64,000 nucleotides of DNA, taken from contig NZ_QKWY01000001.1 in NCBI RefSeq assembly GCF_003248355.1, forward strand, positions 3,492,001 to 3,556,000, written 5' to 3'. The notes beneath the pieces were generated by a model, which made no database searches, was not told the DNA's origin, and saw only the letters and a list, made by a program, of their open reading frames with translations. Of this stretch, positions 26,198 through 34,344 are shown one piece after another. The stretch's first letter is position 1. Each line of letters opens with the position of its first letter. Source of the DNA: Streptomyces sp. AC1-42W (GTDB taxonomy: Bacteria; Actinomycetota; Actinomycetes; Streptomycetales; Streptomycetaceae). Made by a program: the position numbers and the translations under genes.

Positions 26198-26215
26198 GGG
26201 CGGAGAGGATGTCAA

Positions 26216-27040
26216 AACAAGACCCTCTTCGCCGAGAACGACGTCAAGGTCCCCACGACCTGGGAAGACCTCCAGCAGGCCATCAAGACCTTCAAGGGCA
26301 AGGGCATCACCCCCTTCGCGCTCGGCGGCTCCGACAAGTGGCCCGAGCTGATGTGGATGGAGTACCTGCTCGACCGGATCGGCGGCCCCGACGTCTTCCG
26401 CAAGATCCAGAACGGCGACAGCTCCGCCTGGGGCGACCCGGCGGTCCTCAAGACGGCGCAGACCGTCGAGCAGCTCGTCGACGACGGCGCGTTCGGCGAG
26501 AACTTCACCTCCGTCGACTACGGCAACGGCGGCGCGCCCACCCTGCTCAACAAGGGCAAGGCGGCCATGCACCTGATGGGCTCCTGGGAGTACTCCACCC
26601 AGCTCGGCAAGGCGCCCGAGTTCGCCGAGAAGGACCTGGGCTGGACCAGCTTCCCGACCGTCGCCGGCGGCGTCGGCGACCCGGCCGACGTGGTCGGCAA
26701 CCCCACCAACTACTGGTCGGTCAACGCCCGCACCAAGCACAAGGACGAGGCCATAGCCTTCCTCAAGACCATGGCGTCCAAGTCCTACGCCCAGGCCCTC
26801 GTCGACAACGGCGACGTGCCCACCACCTCCAACGCCGCCTCCATGCTGAGCGGATCGCCGAACCCGAAGTTCGCCACCGACCAGTACGAGATGGTCCAGA
26901 AGGCCCCCGACTTCACCCTGTCGTGGGACCAGGCACTGGAGTCGAAGATCGCCACCCCGCTGCTCACCGAGATCAGCAAGCTGTTCGCCGGCAAGTCCAC
27001 GCCCGAGCAGTTCGTCGCCGCGATGAAGGCCGTCAAGTAA
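26216..27040 (+). pseudogene. Sugar ABC transporter solute-binding protein, 3' fragment
   Basis: The frame resumes at AAC 26216 ([20 protein letters not shown]) and runs 274 codons to TAA 27040. It contains the C-terminal lobe of the family 1 binding protein ([54 protein letters not shown]). It has no start codon or RBS of its own at the junction; ATG 26351 lacks one and would give only a partial lobe. The intact ancestral gene would have been about 430-440 codons. Only 2 nt separate it from the permease. Confidence 0.88.
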
Positions 27041-27042
27041 CG

Positions 27043-27961
27043 ATGTCCCACGTCTCCTCGTCACCGAAGGTGCGCGGAGGACGGAAGGCGGCCGTCGGGA
27101 ACGTCGGCCGCCCGCCGGTCGCCTGGGCGCTGCCCGGCATCCTCTTCTTCGCCCTCTTCGCGATCGTCCCGCCGGCGATCGCCGTGTACCTCTCCTTCTG
27201 CCACTGGGACGGGCTGAACTCCCCGACCTCCGCCGGCACGGCCAACTGGACCCGGCTCTTCAAGGACCCCGAGTTCCGCCAGGCCGCCTGGCTCAGTCTG
27301 CTCCTCACCACCATCAGCTGGGTCTTCCAGACCCCGGTGGCCCTGCTCCTCGGCGTCTGGGCAGCGCAGCCGCGCCGTGCTCTCCGCGATCTTCTTCGTC
27401 CCGCTGCTGCTCTCCACCACCGCCATCGCGATGCTGTTCCACGCGCTGCTCGACCCCAACTTCGGTGTCATCAAGGAGATCGGCCCCTGGTTCGGCATCG
27501 ACCCGAACATCATGGGCTCGTCCACCGGCGCCCTGCTCACCGTGGCGTTCGTCGGCGGCTGGCAGTTCATGCCCTTCCACACCTTGATCTACCAGGGCGG
27601 CACCCGGCAGATCCCGCAGGTCCTCTACCAGGCCGCCGAGATCGACGGCGCCGGGATGTTCCGGCAGTTCTTCCACATCACCCTGCCGCAGCTGCGCAAC
27701 ACCATCACCACCTCGTCGGTCCTGATGATCGTCGGCTCGCTGACCTACTTCGACACCGTACTGATCATGACCAAGGGCGGCCCCGGCACCGACACCACCA
27801 TCCTGCCGTACCTGATGTACCGCACCGGTTTCCAGACCTACGACCTCGGGTACGCCGCCGCGATCGCGACCGCCCTCGTCGTCGTGGCCACCGCGATCTC
27901 GCTGATCCTCGTCCGCTTCAGCGGCTTCGGGAACATGCGCTCCACCCGGGAAGGTATGTGA
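27043..27961 (+). pseudogene. Sugar ABC permease (MalF/BxlF-like), frameshifted
   Basis: Starts at ATG 27043 (MSHVSSSPKVRGGRKAAVGN) and encodes two membrane helices in frame 1 to about 27357 (VALLLGVWAA). The rest of the protein continues in frame 2 from about 27362 (QRSRAVLSAIFFVPLLLSTT), through the EAA loop (YQAAEIDGAGMFRQFFHITLP), to TGA 27961. The switch near 27356-27362 fits a small deletion (5 bp, or any -1/+2 equivalent). The frame-1 product would run on to 28011 with non-family sequence. I see no slippery sequence for programmed frameshifting. A sequencing error is the alternative, but the neighbouring binding protein is also broken. Confidence 0.8.
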
Positions 27962-27965
27962 CGCG

Positions 27966-28859
27966 ATGTCGATCGACACCCGCCCCTCGGCGCGCCCCGC
28001 ACGGCCCCTGACCCGCACCCGCCCGGCCACCGCCGCGCGCCGCCGCACGTGGGGCAACCCGCTGGCCGGCCTCGGCTCGCTGGTGTGGCTCGTGCTCGTG
28101 ATCGTCCCGCTCTACACGCTGGTCTCCTCCTCGCTGATGCACCAGGACGAGGCGCTGAACGGCGATCCGTCGGCCGTCCCGACCGACCCGACGCTCGACA
28201 ACTACCGCACGGTGCTGGACAGCGGCTTCTCCACGATGCTCTCCAACACGGCGATCGTCGCCGTGGCGACCACGGCGATCGTGCTGGTCCTCTCGATCCC
28301 GGTCGCGTACGTCGCGGTACGCACCCGCAGCAGGCTCTCCGGTCTAGCCTTCCGCACCTTCCTGCTCGGCGTCGCCATCCCCGCCCAGGCCGTGATCGTG
28401 CCGCTCTACCTGCTCATCACCAAGATGGGCCTGTACGACAGCCTGCCGGCCATCATCCTGCCGACCGCCGCGTTCGCGATGCCGGTGGCGGTGCTGATCC
28501 TCAGCGGCACCATGCGCGACGTCTCCGAGGAGATGTACGAGGCCATGGCGCTCGACGGCGCCTCGTCGCTGCGGATGCTGTGGCAGCTGGCGATCCCGAT
28601 GTCCAAGGCGGGCATCAGCACGGTCGCGATCTACACGGCGCTCCAGGCCTGGAACGGCTTCCTGTTCCCGCTGATCCTGACCCAGTCGGAGGAGCAGCGG
28701 GTGCTGACCCTCGGCCTCTTCAACTTCATGTCCCAGTTCGGGGTCAACATCCCGGCCGTGCTCGCCGCGATCGTGCTCTCCGTCGTACCGATCTTCGCCG
28801 TGTACCTCGTGGCACGGAAGGCACTGGTCAACGGACTGATGGGGGTGGGCGGCAAGTAG
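27966..28859 (+). CDS. Sugar ABC permease (MalG/BxlG-like)
   Basis: 297 residues, six predicted helices (SLVWLVLVIVPLYTLVSS; AIVAVATTAIVLVLSIPVAY; and so on). The EAA loop EEMYEAMALDGASSLRMLWQ is intact for docking an ATPase. No ATPase gene is in the operon; Streptomyces sugar importers of this class share the distant MsiK ATPase. Its partner permease and binding protein are broken, so it probably has no transport function now. It starts 4 nt after the previous stop. Confidence 0.9.
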   Translation: MSIDTRPSARPARPLTRTRPATAARRRTWGNPLAGLGSLVWLVLVIVPLYTLVSSSLMHQDEALNGDPSAVPTDPTLDNYRTVLDSGFSTMLSNTAIVAVATTAIVLVLSIPVAYVAVRTRSRLSGLAFRTFLLGVAIPAQAVIVPLYLLITKMGLYDSLPAIILPTAAFAMPVAVLILSGTMRDVSEEMYEAMALDGASSLRMLWQLAIPMSKAGISTVAIYTALQAWNGFLFPLILTQSEEQRVLTLGLFNFMSQFGVNIPAVLAAIVLSVVPIFAVYLVARKALVNGLMGVGGK

Positions 28860-28911
28860 CGCACCCATGCCGCCGCGTACCACCGCACTCTTGAGAGGAT
28901 TCCCCGCCGCC

Positions 28912-31326
28912 ATGGCAAACCCCCCTGTTCCGCACGCCCGCAGGACCGAAGCGGTCACCGCCGTCGAAGGCCCCTGGCAGGACCCCGCGCTCGCCCCCGA
29001 GGAGCGCGTGGCCGACCTCGTCTCCCGGATGACCCTCCAGGAGAAGACCGCCCAGCTGTACGGAATCTGGGTGGGCGCCGACGCCGACGGGGACGGGGTC
29101 GCCCCGCACCAGAACGAGATGGTCGACGCGATCGACTGGGACACGCTGATCCCGCGCGGCCTCGGCCAGCTGACCCGCCCCTTCGGCACCGCCCCCGTCG
29201 ACCCGGCGGTCGGCGCGATCTCGCTCGCCCGCGCCCAGCGGGCCATCGCCGGCGCCGGCCGCTTCGGCATCCCGGCCCTCGCCCACGAGGAATGCCTCGC
29301 CGGCTTCACCGCCTGGGGCGCCACCGCCTACCCCGTACCGCTCTCCTGGGGCGCGGCCTGGAACCCGGACCTGATCACCGAGATGGCCCACCGCATCGGC
29401 GGCGACATGCGGTCCGTCGGCATCCACCAGGGCCTCGCCCCGGTCCTGGACGTGGTCCGCGACCTGCGCTGGGGCCGCGTCGAGGAGACCATCGGCGAGG
29501 ACCCCTACCTGGTCGCCACCATCGGCACCGCCTATGTGCGCGGCCTGGAGTCCGCCGGCATCGTCGCCACCCTCAAGCACTTCGCCGGCTACGCGGCATC
29601 GGCCGGCGCCCGCAACCTCTCGCCGGTCCGGGCCGGGGCCAGGGAACTCGCCGACGTCATCCTGCCCCCCTTCGAGATGGCGCTCGTCGAGGGCGGCGCG
29701 CGCTCGGTCATGCAGTCCTACGCCGAGATCGACGGGGTCCCCTCGGCGGCCGACCCCGCCCTGCTCACCGGACTGCTCCGCGACACCTGGGGCTTCGAGG
29801 GGACCGTTGTCGCCGACTACTTCGCCATCGGCTTCCTGGAGACCCTGCACAAGGTCGCCGAGGGCCGCGCCGACGCCGCCCGGCTCGCGCTGCGCGCCGG
29901 GGTCGACGTCGAACTGCCCACCGTTCGCAGCTACGGCGACGCCCTCGCCACCGCCGTCCTGGACGGCACGGTCCCCGAGGAACTGGTGGACCGGGCGCTG
30001 CGCCGGGTCCTGCTCCAGAAGTGCGCACTCGGGCTGCTCGACCCCGACTGGAGCCCGCTGCCGGAGCTCCTGCGGGAGACCGACCCGGAGCAGGCGCGCG
30101 AGACCATCGACCTGGACCCGCCGCGCAACCGCGCCCTCGCCCGCGAACTCGCCGAACAGGCGGTCGTCCTGCTCGCCAACCCGCACGGCGCCCTGCCGCT
30201 CACCGGCACCGGGCGGATCGCGGTCGTCGGGCCGCGCGCCGACGACGCGCTGGCCATGCTCGGCTGCTACTCCTTCCCCAGCCACGTCGGCGTGCTGCAC
30301 CCCGAGACCGCGATGGGCATCGACATCCCCACCGTGCTCGAAGCGGTGCGCGGGGAGTTCCCGGACGCCGCGGTGACCGGCGCACCCGGCTGCGAGGTGG
30401 ACGGCGACGACACCTCCGGCTTCGCGGCGGCGGTGGACCTGGCCCGCGCCGCGGACGTGTGCGTCGCGGTGCTCGGCGACCGGGCCGGGCTGTTCGGGCG
30501 CGGCACCTCGGGCGAGGGCTGCGACGCCGACGACCTGGCGCTGCCCGGTGTGCAGGGCGAACTGCTCGACGCGCTGCTGGACAGCGGCACCCCGGTGGTC
30601 CTGGTGCTGGTGACCGGCCGGCCGTACGCGCTCGGCCGCTGGGCGGACCGCGCCGCCGCCGTGGTGCAGGCGTTCTTCCCCGGTGAGGAGGGCGGCCCGG
30701 CGCTCGCCGCCGTGCTCTCCGGCCGGGTCGGGCCCTCGGGCCGGCTGCCGGTGTCGGTGCCGCGCCTGCCCGGCGGCCAGCCCTGGACGTATCTGCAGCC
30801 GCCGCTCGGACTCGCCAACGGGGTCAGCAACCTGGACCCGACGCCGCTGTACCCGTTCGGCCACGGGCTGACGTACACGTCGTTCGCCTGGGAGCCCGGC
30901 GCCCCGGTGCCGGCGGAGATCCCGACCGGCGGGTCCGCCGACATCGAGCTGACCGTCCGCAACACCGGGGACCGGGCCGGCGCCGAGGTCGTCCAGCTGT
31001 ATGTGCACGACCCGGTCGCCCAGACGACCCGGCCCGACACCCGGCTCATCGGCTACGCGCGGGTGCCGCTGGAGGCGGGCGGGGCGGCGCGGGTGCGCTT
31101 CCGGTTCCACGCCGACCTGGTGTCCTTCACCGGCATCGGCGGCCGGCGGGTCGTGGAGCCGGGCGCGCTGGAACTGCGGCTGGCCACGTCCAGCGGCGCC
31201 GCCGACGTCCGGCACACCGTGCACCTGCGGCTCACCGGGCCCGAGCGCACCCTCGACCACCGGCGCCGGCTGGTGTGCGACGCCCTGGTCGAACCCGTGA
31301 CCGCGGCAGCCCCCGTACAGGGCTGA
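28912..31326 (+). CDS. Glycoside hydrolase family 3 (beta-xylosidase/beta-glucosidase, BxlA-like)
   Basis: 804 residues from ATG 28912, preceded by GAGAGGA; an upstream in-frame ATG at 28867 lacks an RBS. GH3 (alpha/beta)8 domain at about 30-340 with KHFAGY and the nucleophile D302 (TVVADYFAIGF). The C-terminal alpha/beta sandwich and fibronectin-III-like domain close the protein (YPFGHGLTYTSFAW; GAEVVQLYVHDP). No signal peptide, so it hydrolyses imported disaccharides in the cytoplasm, as in the bxlEFGA operon. With the transporter broken, its substrate would have to arrive by another importer. A 16-bp hairpin follows. Confidence 0.92.
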   Translation: MANPPVPHARRTEAVTAVEGPWQDPALAPEERVADLVSRMTLQEKTAQLYGIWVGADADGDGVAPHQNEMVDAIDWDTLIPRGLGQLTRPFGTAPVDPAVGAISLARAQRAIAGAGRFGIPALAHEECLAGFTAWGATAYPVPLSWGAAWNPDLITEMAHRIGGDMRSVGIHQGLAPVLDVVRDLRWGRVEETIGEDPYLVATIGTAYVRGLESAGIVATLKHFAGYAASAGARNLSPVRAGARELADVILPPFEMALVEGGARSVMQSYAEIDGVPSAADPALLTGLLRDTWGFEGTVVADYFAIGFLETLHKVAEGRADAARLALRAGVDVELPTVRSYGDALATAVLDGTVPEELVDRALRRVLLQKCALGLLDPDWSPLPELLRETDPEQARETIDLDPPRNRALARELAEQAVVLLANPHGALPLTGTGRIAVVGPRADDALAMLGCYSFPSHVGVLHPETAMGIDIPTVLEAVRGEFPDAAVTGAPGCEVDGDDTSGFAAAVDLARAADVCVAVLGDRAGLFGRGTSGEGCDADDLALPGVQGELLDALLDSGTPVVLVLVTGRPYALGRWADRAAAVVQAFFPGEEGGPALAAVLSGRVGPSGRLPVSVPRLPGGQPWTYLQPPLGLANGVSNLDPTPLYPFGHGLTYTSFAWEPGAPVPAEIPTGGSADIELTVRNTGDRAGAEVVQLYVHDPVAQTTRPDTRLIGYARVPLEAGGAARVRFRFHADLVSFTGIGGRRVVEPGALELRLATSSGAADVRHTVHLRLTGPERTLDHRRRLVCDALVEPVTAAAPVQG

Positions 31327-31344
31327 CCGCCCGGGTCTCCCACC

Positions 31345-31378
31345 CTCCCGTACCACCGGCCCGCCGGTGGTACGGGAG
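31345..31378. terminator. 16-bp hairpin terminator after the GH3 gene
   Basis: CTCCCGTACCACCGGC (31345-31360) and its perfect complement (31363-31378) with a 2-nt formal loop, 18 nt after the GH3 stop. Confidence 0.7.
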
Positions 31379-31384
31379 ATTCCA

Positions 31385-31395
31385 CGAAACTTTCG
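31385..31395. promoter_or_regulatory. Orphan CGAAACTTTCG inverted repeat (BxlR/xylanase-operator type)
   Basis: Perfect CGAAA-C-TTTCG palindrome right after the terminator. It resembles the operators at 22132-22164. The only gene it could control is the small unknown gene at 31605, 210 bp away. Confidence 0.4.
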
Positions 31396-31604
31396 AAGTA
31401 CCTGCCACCCGCACCTGCACCCACGTACGCGACGCCGCGGGCGCCAGGGGCCGGCGTTGAGTGCGGACGGGGCGGACACAGGGGACGGCACCCCGCCACC
31501 GTCCACCGCATCGGCGCCCCCGGAGCGCATGTGCTGAAATTCTGGAGGGGCGACCCCACCGGCCGGACCGAGCCGGGGTCCGGAACGCGGAAGGGCGCGC
31601 AGCG

Positions 31605-31985
31605 ATGACGAACGAGCACGAGCGGACCGGAACCCTGGAGGCCGCCCCCGCCGGCCCGGAGGTCGAGATCACCGTCTCCACCCCCTCGGGCACGCTCTCC
31701 TTCGTCTGCGCCCCGGCGCGCGCCCGGCAACTGGCAGCCGCGCTCGGCCTCGCGGCGGACGAGGCCGAGCGGAGTCCGGCGGACCCGGTCACCGTCCGGG
31801 CGGACGCACTGCGCCGGGGCGATGTGCGCGACGGGGAGCGCGCCATGACGGTGGAGGCCGTCCGCACCGACGGGAACACCACCCATGTCACCTGGTCGTC
31901 CGGCGCCGGTCGCGGCTGGAACCAGATGTACGACGCGGACGCCCGCATCACGCTGCGCCGCCGGGGCCGGGCGGCCGGGGCCTGA
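31605..31985 (+). CDS. Conserved-type small protein of unknown function
   Basis: 126 residues from ATG 31605; a longer open frame upstream has no RBS. No recognised domain. It reads as a compact alpha/beta protein: VEITVSTPSGTLSFVCAPAR, VTVRADALRRGDVRDGERAM and a C-terminal WNQMYDADARITLRRRG that resembles ends of small nucleic-acid or SH3-like folds. No signal peptide or membrane segment. It is followed by another small protein in the same direction. Confidence 0.6.
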   Translation: MTNEHERTGTLEAAPAGPEVEITVSTPSGTLSFVCAPARARQLAAALGLAADEAERSPADPVTVRADALRRGDVRDGERAMTVEAVRTDGNTTHVTWSSGAGRGWNQMYDADARITLRRRGRAAGA

Positions 31986-32076
31986 GCAACCCCCGGCGGC
32001 CCGCCCCGGCCCGCCCGCGCGCCCGGTGCGCGGGAGGCGCACCCTGGAGGGAGACCCTTTCCGGAGGTGAAGCGCC

Positions 32077-32355
32077 ATGACCCGGACCGCAGTCGGCTGG
32101 CACATCGAGCTGGAATTCGAGGAGGACACCCATCGGACCCGCGCGGCCGCCCTGGTGCGGCTCTCCGACGGACAGGAGGTGCGCGCGCACGGCTATGCCA
32201 GCCGCCACCCCTCGGACGCCGAGCAGCCGCGCGTGGGGGAGGAGATCGCCGGAGCCCGCGCGCTCAACGAACTGGCGATGAAGCTGCTGACCAAGGCGCA
32301 CGACGAGATCGACGACGCGGCCGGCCGCAGCTCGTACCCGCTCAAACCGCGCTGA
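32077..32355 (+). CDS. DUF1876 (dsRBD-like) small protein
   Basis: 92 residues, with the strong RBS GGAGGTG 8 nt upstream. The sequence fits DUF1876, a small actinobacterial family: GWHIELEFEEDTHRTRAAAL, RAHGYASRHPSDAEQPRVGE and ALNELAMKLLTKAHDEIDDA. The fold is predicted to resemble a double-stranded RNA-binding domain. Function is unknown. Confidence 0.8.
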   Translation: MTRTAVGWHIELEFEEDTHRTRAAALVRLSDGQEVRAHGYASRHPSDAEQPRVGEEIAGARALNELAMKLLTKAHDEIDDAAGRSSYPLKPR

Positions 32356-32395
32356 ACCCGGCGTACGCGGCCGGAGACGCACGGGCACTCACTCG

Positions 32396-32411
32396 TACGA
32401 GACTCATCGTA
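32396..32411. promoter_or_regulatory. Operator-like inverted repeat upstream of the OYE gene
   Basis: TACGA-GACTCA-TCGTA (5-6-5). It shares spacing and sequence with the inverted repeat in front of the ArsR gene (34286-34305). A second, looser version (TACTACGGGATGTATCGTACTA, 32427 onward) follows nearer the gene. Confidence 0.5.
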
Positions 32412-32483
32412 ATTTGACGAGCGTCGTACTACGGGATGTATCGTACTAGCGATTCTTCCGTAACCGGCGAAACGGAGTCCGTC

Positions 32484-33581
32484 GTGAGTGCCCTCTTCGA
32501 GCCCCTCACCATCAGGTCGCTTGTCGTACCCAACAAGGTGTGGATGGCGCCGATGTGCCAGTACAGCGCCGCGCCGGAGGGCCCGGAGGCGGGCGTGCCC
32601 AACGACTGGCACTTCACGCACCTGGCGGCCCGCGCCACCGGCGGCACCGGCCTGATCCTCACCGAGGCGACGGCCGTCAGCCCGGAGGGCCGGATCAGCC
32701 CGGCCGACCTGGGCATCTGGAACGACACCCAGGTCCGCGCGTTCCGCCGGATCACCGACTTCGTCAAGGCGCAGGGCTCGGTCGTCGGCATCCAGCTCGC
32801 CCACGCCGGCCGCAAGGCGTCCACCGCGGCGCCCTGGACCGGAGGCGGCCCGGTCGGCCCCGAGGCGCACGGCTGGACCCCGGTCGCCCCCAGCCCGATC
32901 CCCTTCGACGACGGCCACCCGGTCCCGCACGAGCTGACCCGCGAGGAGATCGCCGGCGTCGTGGACGACTTCCGCGAGGCCGCCCGCCGCGCGCTCGACG
33001 CGGGCTTCCAGGTCGCCGAGGTGCACGGCGCCCACGGCTACCTCATCGGCCAGTTCCTCTCCCCGTACACCAACCGCCGCACCGACGAGTACGGCGGCGG
33101 CTTCGACAACCGCGTCCGCCTCGCCCTCCGGATCGTGGACGCGGTGCGCGAGGTGTGGCCCGAGGACCTGCCGGTCTTCTTCCGCGTCTCCGCGACGGAC
33201 TGGCTCACCGAGAACCCCGAGGACGAGCGCGAGGGCTGGACCGCCGACGAGACCGTACGGCTCGCCGCGCTGCTGCGCGACCACGGGGTCGACCTGCTCG
33301 ACGTCTCCACGGGCGGCAACGCGCCCCGCGCCCGCATCGAGACCGGCCCCGGCTACCAGGTGCCGTTCGCCGAGCGCGTGAAGCGGGAGACCTCGCTGCC
33401 GGTGGCGGCGGTCGGCCTCATCACCGACCCGCAGCACGCCGAGAAGATCCTCGCCGAGGGCCGCGCCGACGCCGTGCTCCTCGGGCGCGAACTGCTGCGC
33501 AGCCCCTCCTGGGCCCGCGACGCCGCCCGCGCCCTCAACGGCACGGTGCACGCCCCCGTCCAGTACGGCTACGCCATCTGA
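32484..33581 (+). CDS. Old yellow enzyme family NADH:flavin oxidoreductase (YqjM type)
   Basis: 365 residues from GTG 32484 (AACGGAG upstream); the frame opens at 32436 but that part overlaps the promoter. FMN TIM barrel with PMCQYSA (the YqjM-class redox-tuning Cys), TEATAVSPEGRISPADLGIW, QLAHAGRKAST, and the HxxH-type HGAHGYLIGQFLSPYTN flavin/substrate motif, then RTDEYGG. Such enzymes reduce electrophilic enones and nitro compounds. The shared operator-like repeat suggests control by the ArsR-type regulator 0.8 kb away. Confidence 0.92.
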   Translation: MSALFEPLTIRSLVVPNKVWMAPMCQYSAAPEGPEAGVPNDWHFTHLAARATGGTGLILTEATAVSPEGRISPADLGIWNDTQVRAFRRITDFVKAQGSVVGIQLAHAGRKASTAAPWTGGGPVGPEAHGWTPVAPSPIPFDDGHPVPHELTREEIAGVVDDFREAARRALDAGFQVAEVHGAHGYLIGQFLSPYTNRRTDEYGGGFDNRVRLALRIVDAVREVWPEDLPVFFRVSATDWLTENPEDEREGWTADETVRLAALLRDHGVDLLDVSTGGNAPRARIETGPGYQVPFAERVKRETSLPVAAVGLITDPQHAEKILAEGRADAVLLGRELLRSPSWARDAARALNGTVHAPVQYGYAI

Positions 33582-33590
33582 CCGGGGGGC

Positions 33591-34175
33591 TCAGGCGACC
33601 TTGCGGCCCTGCGCCATGGCCGCCACCGCCCGGTCCAGGCGGGCCGCCCTGACCTCCGGCGACGGGGCCGTCATCAGCCGCAGGAGCACCAGATAACGGT
33701 CGGACCTGCCGAGCCCCGCGTAGAAGCGGCCCGCCACCTCGTCCGCCGCCAGCGCCTCGGCGAGGTCGGCGGGCATGGTGGCCCGGCTCTGCGAGGGGTA
33801 CGCGGCCTCCCACCGTCCGTCCGCACGGGCCGCCTCGATCTCGGCGAGGCCGGGCGCGCGCATCCGACCCTCCTCGATGAGCGCCTCGGCCTTCTCCACG
33901 TTGACCAGCGACCAGACGCTGCGCGGCCGGCGGGGCGTGATCCGCTGGAGGTAGTACACCTCGTCGCAGGACTTGCGCTGCCCGGTGATCCAGCCGTAGC
34001 AGAGCAGCGCGTCGGTGTACTCGTCGACGGTCACCGACGCCACGCCCGAGTTCCGCTTGGCGATCCGCATCCAGACCCCCGCACTGTCGGCGTGGTGCTC
34101 CGCCAGCCAGTCCTCCAGGTGCGCGGCGCTGGTGAAGGTCTCGGCGTTCTCCCGGATACCGGCCGTGCTCGTCAT
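33591..34175 (-). CDS. YdeI/OmpD-associated-family protein (bacteriocin-protection-like)
   Basis: 194 residues from ATG 34175 with GGGAGG upstream. N-terminal domain FTSAAHLEDWLAEHHADSAG; VWMRIAKRNSG; YTDALLCYGWITGQRKS, the YdeI signature. The C-terminal helical domain (ADLAEALAADEVAGRFYAGL; RYLVLLRLMTAPSPEVRAAR) completes the family. The biochemical role is unknown. The stop lies 9 nt from the convergent OYE stop. Confidence 0.82.
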   Translation of the reverse strand: MTSTAGIRENAETFTSAAHLEDWLAEHHADSAGVWMRIAKRNSGVASVTVDEYTDALLCYGWITGQRKSCDEVYYLQRITPRRPRSVWSLVNVEKAEALIEEGRMRAPGLAEIEAARADGRWEAAYPSQSRATMPADLAEALAADEVAGRFYAGLGRSDRYLVLLRLMTAPSPEVRAARLDRAVAAMAQGRKVA

Positions 34176-34285
34176 GGCTGCGCCTCCCGCTGGGGGCCGG
34201 TTCCCGTCGTCCGGCCACAGCCCCACGCTAGACATCCATCAGGACAGTTCCTGACCTATATCCCCCCGGTCCTCCGCGTCGTCGA

Positions 34286-34305
34286 ACTACGACGAGTCTC
34301 GTAGT
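34286..34305. promoter_or_regulatory. Inverted repeat over the ArsR-gene promoter
   Basis: ACTACGA-CGAGTC-TCGTAGT (7-6-7), overlapping a -10-like TAGTAT (34302-34307). The position predicts autorepression. Confidence 0.6.
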
Positions 34306-34344
34306 ATGGAGGTTCCGGACCGAGCGACGATGCGGAGAGCGACC

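Larger units (their letters stand above)
22626..26215. mobile_element. IS200/IS605-family element (tnpA + tnpB) carrying a nested IS1182-family element
   Basis: Foreign block of about 3.6 kb inside the binding-protein gene. The outer element has divergent tnpA (minus) and tnpB (plus) with near-identical subterminal hairpins: CTCCGCCC-TTCA-GGGCGGGG at 22641-22660, and CTCCGTCC-TTTA-GGGCGGAG at 24401-24412 plus 26198-26205. The right-end hairpin is now split by the inner element. The right end is near 26215 (GGATGTCAA), directly before AAC AAG ACC of the host gene. The left end is uncertain by 10-15 nt. No target duplication flanks the outer element, as expected for Y1 transposition. Confidence 0.85.

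Noticed and set aside
26209..27042. Restart gene at ATG 26209 (MSKQDPL...) after the insertion element
   Set aside because: It is in the wrong frame relative to the binding-protein similarity and gives an Arg-rich nonsense product. The real 3' fragment begins at AAC 26216 in another frame.
27340..27380. Programmed ribosomal frameshift in the permease gene
   Set aside because: No slippery heptamer, internal SD or downstream structure that I can see. The adjacent binding-protein gene is already destroyed, so decay is simpler.
28828..31530. 900-codon open frame opposite the GH3 gene
   Set aside because: Shadow of the GH3 coding sequence; it also runs through the terminator hairpin.
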